NCBI GenBank assembly: GCA_905234205.1
Contig: CAJOGG010000100.1
Coordinates: 1 to 9,880, forward strand
Reading direction: 5' to 3'
Length of the DNA: 9,880 nt
Source: an uncultured Synergistales bacterium
GTDB taxonomy: Bacteria; Synergistota; Synergistia; Synergistales; Aminobacteriaceae
Program-made: the position numbers and the translations under genes
Notes under the pieces: model-generated
The model's input: the letters and a program-made list of their open reading frames with translations, nothing else
Told to the model about the DNA's origin: nothing
Databases searched by the model: none
Shown: piece after piece, positions 6,487 to 9,880 of the stretch
Numbering within the stretch: position 1 is the first letter of the stretch
Layout: each line of letters begins with the position of its first letter

Positions 6487-7287
6487 ATGAAAATATTATT
6501 TTCAGGGGATATAGCTTGGGCATCAGGTCGAGAAGCTTTAGCTGTAGCGTTGCCATTGTTGCGACAAGATTACGGGCCATTTGATTTTGTCGTTGTGAAT
6601 TGTGAAAACGCTGCTCATGGTAAAGGGATCACGGAGAAAATTTTCAATGAGTTCATAGCTTTAGGAGTTGACGCAATGACTTCAGGTAATCATATTTGGG
6701 ATAAGCCAGGAGTTTCTGTGTTGCTTGACTCCGACACCAGAATCTTCAGGCCAGCAAATTATTCTCGAATGTGTCCGGGGCGCGGCTATGGTGTAATTGA
6801 ACGTAAGGGCAAGAAGCTTGGTATTCTCAACATTGAGGGACAAGTGTTTCTGCCTCCGATTGATAACCCGTTTGAATGTGCTGATGTTGCGATTGACGAA
6901 ATGAAATCCGAACACGGTGACGATTTGCCTATACTCGTTGACTTTCACGCAGAAGCTACCAGTGAGAAGCAGGCCATGGGATATTATCTCGATGGAAAAG
7001 TTAGCGCGATCGTTGGGACTCATACTCACGTTCAGACAGCAGACGCGAAAATTTTACATCACGGTACAGCTTACATTTCTGACGCAGGAATGACAGGAGG
7101 CCACTATGGAGTCTTGGGCGTAAGTTATGAGTCGGTCATGCAGAGATTCTTAACGGGCCTTCCAACGAAATTTGAGCCAAGCGAAGAAGACATAGCGTTC
7201 AATGGTGTGTTGATTGAGATTGACGAGATCACGGGGCTAGCTTTGAGCATTCAAGCTATACAATTGCCCATAAATTTAGAGACTTGA
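6487..7287 (+). CDS. ymdB: YmdB-type metallophosphodiesterase (TIGR00282)
   Basis: The 266-residue protein matches Bacillus YmdB end to end. The dinuclear metal site is intact: Asp8 in SGDIA, Glu40-Asn41 in the ENAAHGKGITEKI segment, Asn68-His69 in GNHIWDK, His154 in DFHAEATSEK, and His179 and His181 in GTHTHVQTAD. Members hydrolyse 2',3'-cyclic nucleotides and related phosphodiesters in the cytoplasm and, in Bacillus, affect biofilm gene expression and RNA decay. The ATG begins one base after the rny stop. The nearest purine-rich site is the GGAG inside rny about 15 bases upstream, so translational coupling is likely. The pairing rny-ymdB is widely conserved and supports a shared role in RNA turnover. 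A strong terminator follows. Confidence 0.96.
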   Translation: MKILFSGDIAWASGREALAVALPLLRQDYGPFDFVVVNCENAAHGKGITEKIFNEFIALGVDAMTSGNHIWDKPGVSVLLDSDTRIFRPANYSRMCPGRGYGVIERKGKKLGILNIEGQVFLPPIDNPFECADVAIDEMKSEHGDDLPILVDFHAEATSEKQAMGYYLDGKVSAIVGTHTHVQTADAKILHHGTAYISDAGMTGGHYGVLGVSYESVMQRFLTGLPTKFEPSEEDIAFNGVLIEIDEITGLALSIQAIQLPINLET

Positions 7288-7332
7288 GTTAAGAGTGAGG
7301 GTGCTTGCGAAATATATTGGCAGTAAGTCACG

Positions 7333-7372
7333 AATCCTCTCTTGTGAACATCAAAGCAAGGGAGGATTTTTT
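7333..7372 (+). terminator. Strong intrinsic terminator of the rny-ymdB operon
   Basis: A 12-pair stem (arms 7333-7344 and 7357-7368, one T-G wobble) encloses a 12-base loop and runs into six consecutive T (7367-7372). It lies 45 bases after the ymdB stop and separates the RNA-decay operon from the cyclophilin operon. Confidence 0.9.
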
Positions 7373-7431
7373 ATGTAAGTGATATTATATGCAAACTTGA
7401 ATTAATCAATGAGAGGAGAAATATTTTTATC

Positions 7432-7980
7432 ATGCACAAACTTTTAGCGGTCATTGCTTTAGGAGCAGCGGTGTTACCATTCGTGAGTCTTCCCGCGTTC
7501 GCAGACGAAGCAATTAAACGACCTATAGCAAATTTTGATACCAACATGGGCACTTTCAGAATCGAACTTTATTCCGACCTTGCTCCCAACACAGTGAAGA
7601 ATTTCGTTGACTTGGCCAAGAAAAATTTCTATGACGGAGTAATCTTTCACAGAGTCATCGACAATTTCATGATCCAAGGCGGAGATCCAACAGGTACAGG
7701 AATGGGCGGTCCGGGTTACGTTATCCCTGACGAGTTCGGCGAAGGCCTCAAACATAATGCCCCCGGGATTCTCTCAATGGCTAATGCTGGTCCCGATACT
7801 GGCGGCTCACAGTTCTTCATTACGCTTGTCCCAACACCGTGGCTTGATGGTCATCACGCTATATTCGGTCATGTTATCGATGGCATGAAAGTTGTAGAGG
7901 AAATCGGCCACACAGAGACAAATAGACGCGATAGACCAGTTAAAGACGTAGTAATCAAGACAATCACAATAGAGGAGTAA
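7432..7980 (+). CDS. Exported cyclophilin-type peptidyl-prolyl cis-trans isomerase
   Basis: The 182-residue protein starts with a Sec signal peptide (positively charged start, hydrophobic core, PAFA-DE at about residues 21-26), so it should fold proteins outside the cytoplasmic membrane as E. coli PpiA does. The mature part is a compact single-domain cyclophilin. It carries the catalytic Arg74 in [19 protein letters not shown], Ala/Asn near 117-118, SQFFI at 126-130, and [10 protein letters not shown] at 137-146 with Trp137 and His142 in substrate-pocket positions. AGGAG at 7414-7418 lies 13 bases before the ATG. The gene opens an operon; the dehydrogenase starts six bases after its stop. Its own promoter is not obvious. 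PpiA is a fair family label, but several paralogues look alike. Confidence 0.94.
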   Translation: MHKLLAVIALGAAVLPFVSLPAFADEAIKRPIANFDTNMGTFRIELYSDLAPNTVKNFVDLAKKNFYDGVIFHRVIDNFMIQGGDPTGTGMGGPGYVIPDEFGEGLKHNAPGILSMANAGPDTGGSQFFITLVPTPWLDGHHAIFGHVIDGMKVVEEIGHTETNRRDRPVKDVVIKTITIEE

Positions 7981-7986
7981 TCAACC

Positions 7987-8946
7987 ATGAACAGAAAAGT
8001 ATTCGTTTCTCGCCAAATGCACAATACCGTGATGCGCTTGTTAGGAAATATCTGTGAGTACGACGTAAATTCCGACGATAGAGCCGCAACTCATGAAGAA
8101 CTCGTAAACGCTGCCAAGAATTACGCCGTTATGATCACTATGTTGAATGACAATATTGACGCAGATATTATCAACCAGGCCGGCCCGGATTTGAAGTTAA
8201 TCGCAAATTATGGTGTGGGATTCAATAACATTGACGTTGAGGCCGCACAAGCTAAAGGGATTTATGTATCGAATACCCCTGACGTATTGACTGACGCGAC
8301 TGCGGATTTAGCTTGGACGTTGTTATTTGCTGCTGCTCGTAGAGTCATTGAAGGCGATTATATCGTTCGTAACGAGTCATTCTTATGGGCCCCGAAATAT
8401 TTGCTCGGCTATGACGTTACAGGCAAGACAATCGGAATTATCGGAGCTGGAAGAATTGGCGAGAACATGGGCAAGAAAGCTGCGTTGGGCTTCAACATGA
8501 AAGTTTTGTATTACGGTCGTCATCAGTCGTTGGCTCTTGAAGCTCTTGGTGGAAAACGTACAGGGCTTGAGGAATTATTAGAGCGTTCTGACTTCGTATC
8601 TATTCACTTGCCTTTGACTCCTGAAACTCGTCACTTAATCGGAGCTAATGAGCTCGAAAAGATGAAGCCGGACGGAATATTAATCAACACTTCTCGCGGA
8701 CCTGTTGTTGATGAAAAAGCTTTAGCCGACGCTTTGTCACGAAGAGTTATCGCTGGAGCAGGTCTTGACGTTTACGAGAATGAACCCAACGTTGAGCCAG
8801 CCTTAAAGGGTTTGAAGAACGTCGTATTACTTCCTCACGTAGGAACAGGGACTTTCGGTACTCGTATCGAAATGGGCAAAGTTGTAATCAGAAACATTGA
8901 AGCCGTGTTTGCCGGTAAAGAGCCGGTCAATATGGTAAGAGTGTAA
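7987..8946 (+). CDS. D-2-hydroxyacid dehydrogenase (glyoxylate/hydroxypyruvate reductase type)
   Basis: The 319-residue cytosolic enzyme has the two-domain D-isomer-specific dehydrogenase fold. YGVGFNNID (75-83) belongs to the substrate domain and the Rossmann motif GAGRIG is at 153-158. The catalytic Arg237 lies in NTSRGPVVDE, Glu266 in YENEP, and the general acid His284 in LLPHVGTGT. The closest familiar relatives are glyoxylate/hydroxypyruvate (D-glycerate) reductases. At the end of the second beta strand the sequence is VLYYGRH (173-179), with Arg where NADH-specific members have Asp, which suggests NADPH use; this is inference. AGGAG at 7973-7977, in the end of the cyclophilin gene, lies nine bases before the ATG. 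nnrD starts three bases after the stop. Confidence 0.92.
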   Translation: MNRKVFVSRQMHNTVMRLLGNICEYDVNSDDRAATHEELVNAAKNYAVMITMLNDNIDADIINQAGPDLKLIANYGVGFNNIDVEAAQAKGIYVSNTPDVLTDATADLAWTLLFAAARRVIEGDYIVRNESFLWAPKYLLGYDVTGKTIGIIGAGRIGENMGKKAALGFNMKVLYYGRHQSLALEALGGKRTGLEELLERSDFVSIHLPLTPETRHLIGANELEKMKPDGILINTSRGPVVDEKALADALSRRVIAGAGLDVYENEPNVEPALKGLKNVVLLPHVGTGTFGTRIEMGKVVIRNIEAVFAGKEPVNMVRV

Positions 8947-8949
8947 AGC

Positions 8950-9786
8950 ATGGAATTACAAGACGTCAAAAAATTGTTGCCTCCTCGTCCTGAAGATATG
9001 CACAAGGGATTTCGCGGGAGGTTGTTAATTGCGGGGGGCTCGGAACGTTACCCGGGTGCTCCTGCTTTGAGTGCGTTAGGGGCTTTGAGGAGTGGCGCAG
9101 GAGTCGTTACGGTTTTATCGTTGCAAAAAGTTTGTGAGGCCTGTGCAGCTCGTTTGCCTGAAGTTATTTATTGCTTTGAGGACGATAAATTCAGGTGGAA
9201 GGAATTAGCTTTCTCTCAGAAAAATATTGACGCTGTAGTAATTGGCCCTGGACTCGATCGAAGTGTAGCCGCAGAGTTGTTTACGTCAAGAATGTGGCGC
9301 GAATGGCCGGGGAAAATTCTAGTTGATGGCGACGGGTTACACGCTCTAGCTTCCTCAAAGGATCATTTGCAGGCTCGTAAAGATGCTGTTTTGACTCCAC
9401 ATGAAGGAGAAGCCGCGAGACTTTTGGATATTACTCCCGATGAGGTCAGGGCGGATAGATTTTACGCGGTCAGTGAACTTTCTGCTAAATGGGGCTGTGT
9501 AGTCCTCAAAGGTCATCACACGTTAATAGCTAGCGGTGAAAAATTCGCTGAGATCAAACACGGAGGCCCGGAGCTTTCTGTACCAGGTTCAGGCGACGTA
9601 TTATCAGGTTGCATTGGCGCATTCTTGGCAATGGGGCTTGAGGCATTTGACGCGGCTGTATTGGGCACAACGCTTCACGGAATGGCCGGCGAACTTCTCG
9701 CAACTGGTGGAGTTGATGGCTTATTAGCGTCGGATATTGCTCACACGTTGAGACGAGTTATTCACACGTTGAGGACAAGCAAATAA
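8950..9786 (+). CDS. nnrD: ADP/ATP-dependent NAD(P)H-hydrate dehydratase
   Basis: The 278-residue protein has the ribokinase-like NnrD (CARKD/YjeF C-terminal) signature. KGFRGRLLIAGGSERYPGAP lies near 19-38, IGPGLDRS at 98-105, LVDGDGLHAL at 124-133, TPHEGE at 149-154, VVLKGHHT at 184-191, and VPGSGDVLSG at 211-220 with the catalytic-type Asp216. The enzyme repairs the damaged cofactors NADHX and NADPHX by nucleotide-driven dehydration of the S-epimers. The usual partner NnrE (epimerase) is often fused at the N-terminus. Here it is absent, giving the stand-alone form also known in Bacillus. It starts three bases after the dehydrogenase stop with only a weak purine run upstream, so it is probably coupled. 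A further gene overlaps its stop codon. Confidence 0.95.
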   Translation: MELQDVKKLLPPRPEDMHKGFRGRLLIAGGSERYPGAPALSALGALRSGAGVVTVLSLQKVCEACAARLPEVIYCFEDDKFRWKELAFSQKNIDAVVIGPGLDRSVAAELFTSRMWREWPGKILVDGDGLHALASSKDHLQARKDAVLTPHEGEAARLLDITPDEVRADRFYAVSELSAKWGCVVLKGHHTLIASGEKFAEIKHGGPELSVPGSGDVLSGCIGAFLAMGLEAFDAAVLGTTLHGMAGELLATGGVDGLLASDIAHTLRRVIHTLRTSK

Positions 9787-9880
9787 TGACACGCAAGAGA
9801 GTTGATTGGGACGCGGAGATTCGCAAGACTGACAATATTAAGCGCAAAGGATTCTTGATGAGCGGCCTAAGTTTTGCTAT
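9786..9880 (+). CDS. Unrecognised gene, 5' part only (cut by right edge)
   Basis: An ATG shares its A with the nnrD stop codon (TAATG) and the frame stays open to the end of the window, giving 31 complete codons. The visible N-terminus is strongly charged (MTRKRVDWDAEIRKTDNIKR) and then turns hydrophobic (GFLMSGLSFA), which hints at a cytoplasmic tail before a membrane helix. The one-base overlap implies co-translation with nnrD. I cannot name a family from so little. Confidence 0.6.
   Translation, partial: MTRKRVDWDAEIRKTDNIKRKGFLMSGLSFA

Noticed and set aside
6682..7029. Minus-strand frame of 115 codons inside ymdB
   Set aside because: It lies fully antisense to conserved active-site segments of YmdB.
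4865..7282. Similar strings TGCCCAAATTTCGAGA (4865-4880) and TGCCCATAAATTTAGAGA (7265-7282)
   Set aside because: The second copy is coding sequence for the last residues of YmdB and the match needs an indel and a mismatch, so I treat it as coincidence, not a duplicated element.
7397..7409. Palindrome TTGA-ATTAA-TCAA upstream of the cyclophilin gene
   Set aside because: It is a short AT-rich palindrome close to the ribosome-binding site with no second copy and no matching promoter; chance is the simpler explanation.
1..9880. CRISPR array, insertion sequence, prophage or tRNA gene
   Set aside because: No regularly spaced repeats, transposase or integrase motifs, terminal inverted repeats or cloverleaf-like segments were seen on reading through both strands.

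Overview
The window reads as a piece of a moderately AT-rich bacterial chromosome. The two exported proteins have Ala-x-Ala signal peptides with no lipobox, and rny-ymdB lie side by side. Nothing here fixes the lineage. An anaerobic gut-type bacterium such as a low-GC Synergistota or Clostridia-like organism is my best guess, and it is inference only. No rRNA, tRNA, CRISPR array, transposase, integrase or prophage gene is visible.

Left part (1-2437): the C-terminal part of a GmrSD-type (DUF262/DUF1524) modification-dependent restriction protein enters from the left edge. Its frame is open to base 3, so the gene is cut by the window and not short. It meets a minus-strand pair head-on: ridA (2437-2069), followed with no gap by an exported metallo-beta-lactamase-fold hydrolase (2068-1274). 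A stem-loop at 1236-1264 lies between the converging genes and ends the minus-strand unit.

Middle (2438-4973): a 368-base divergent gap holds a candidate ridA promoter and a doubtful small ORF. It is followed by a full-length MATE efflux transporter. Next is a VapBC-like toxin-antitoxin pair: a 56-residue antitoxin without a recognisable DNA-binding domain, overlapping a canonical PIN-domain toxin. A 226-base leader then precedes rny.

Right part (4974-9880): rny (RNase Y) and ymdB (a phosphodiesterase) are one base apart and form an RNA-turnover operon closed by a strong intrinsic terminator at 7333-7372. The next operon begins with an exported cyclophilin. It continues through a D-2-hydroxyacid dehydrogenase (glyoxylate/hydroxypyruvate reductase type) and a stand-alone NAD(P)H-hydrate dehydratase (nnrD) to an unrecognised gene that overlaps nnrD by one base and leaves the window.

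Most of the content is ordinary chromosomal housekeeping with two accessory elements (the GmrSD fragment and the toxin-antitoxin pair). I do not see a clear new multi-gene system. The most intriguing non-coding signal is a perfect 12-base complementarity between the rny leader and the segment just after the ymdB stop, within what is probably one transcript. The most intriguing protein-level oddity is the minimal antitoxin.
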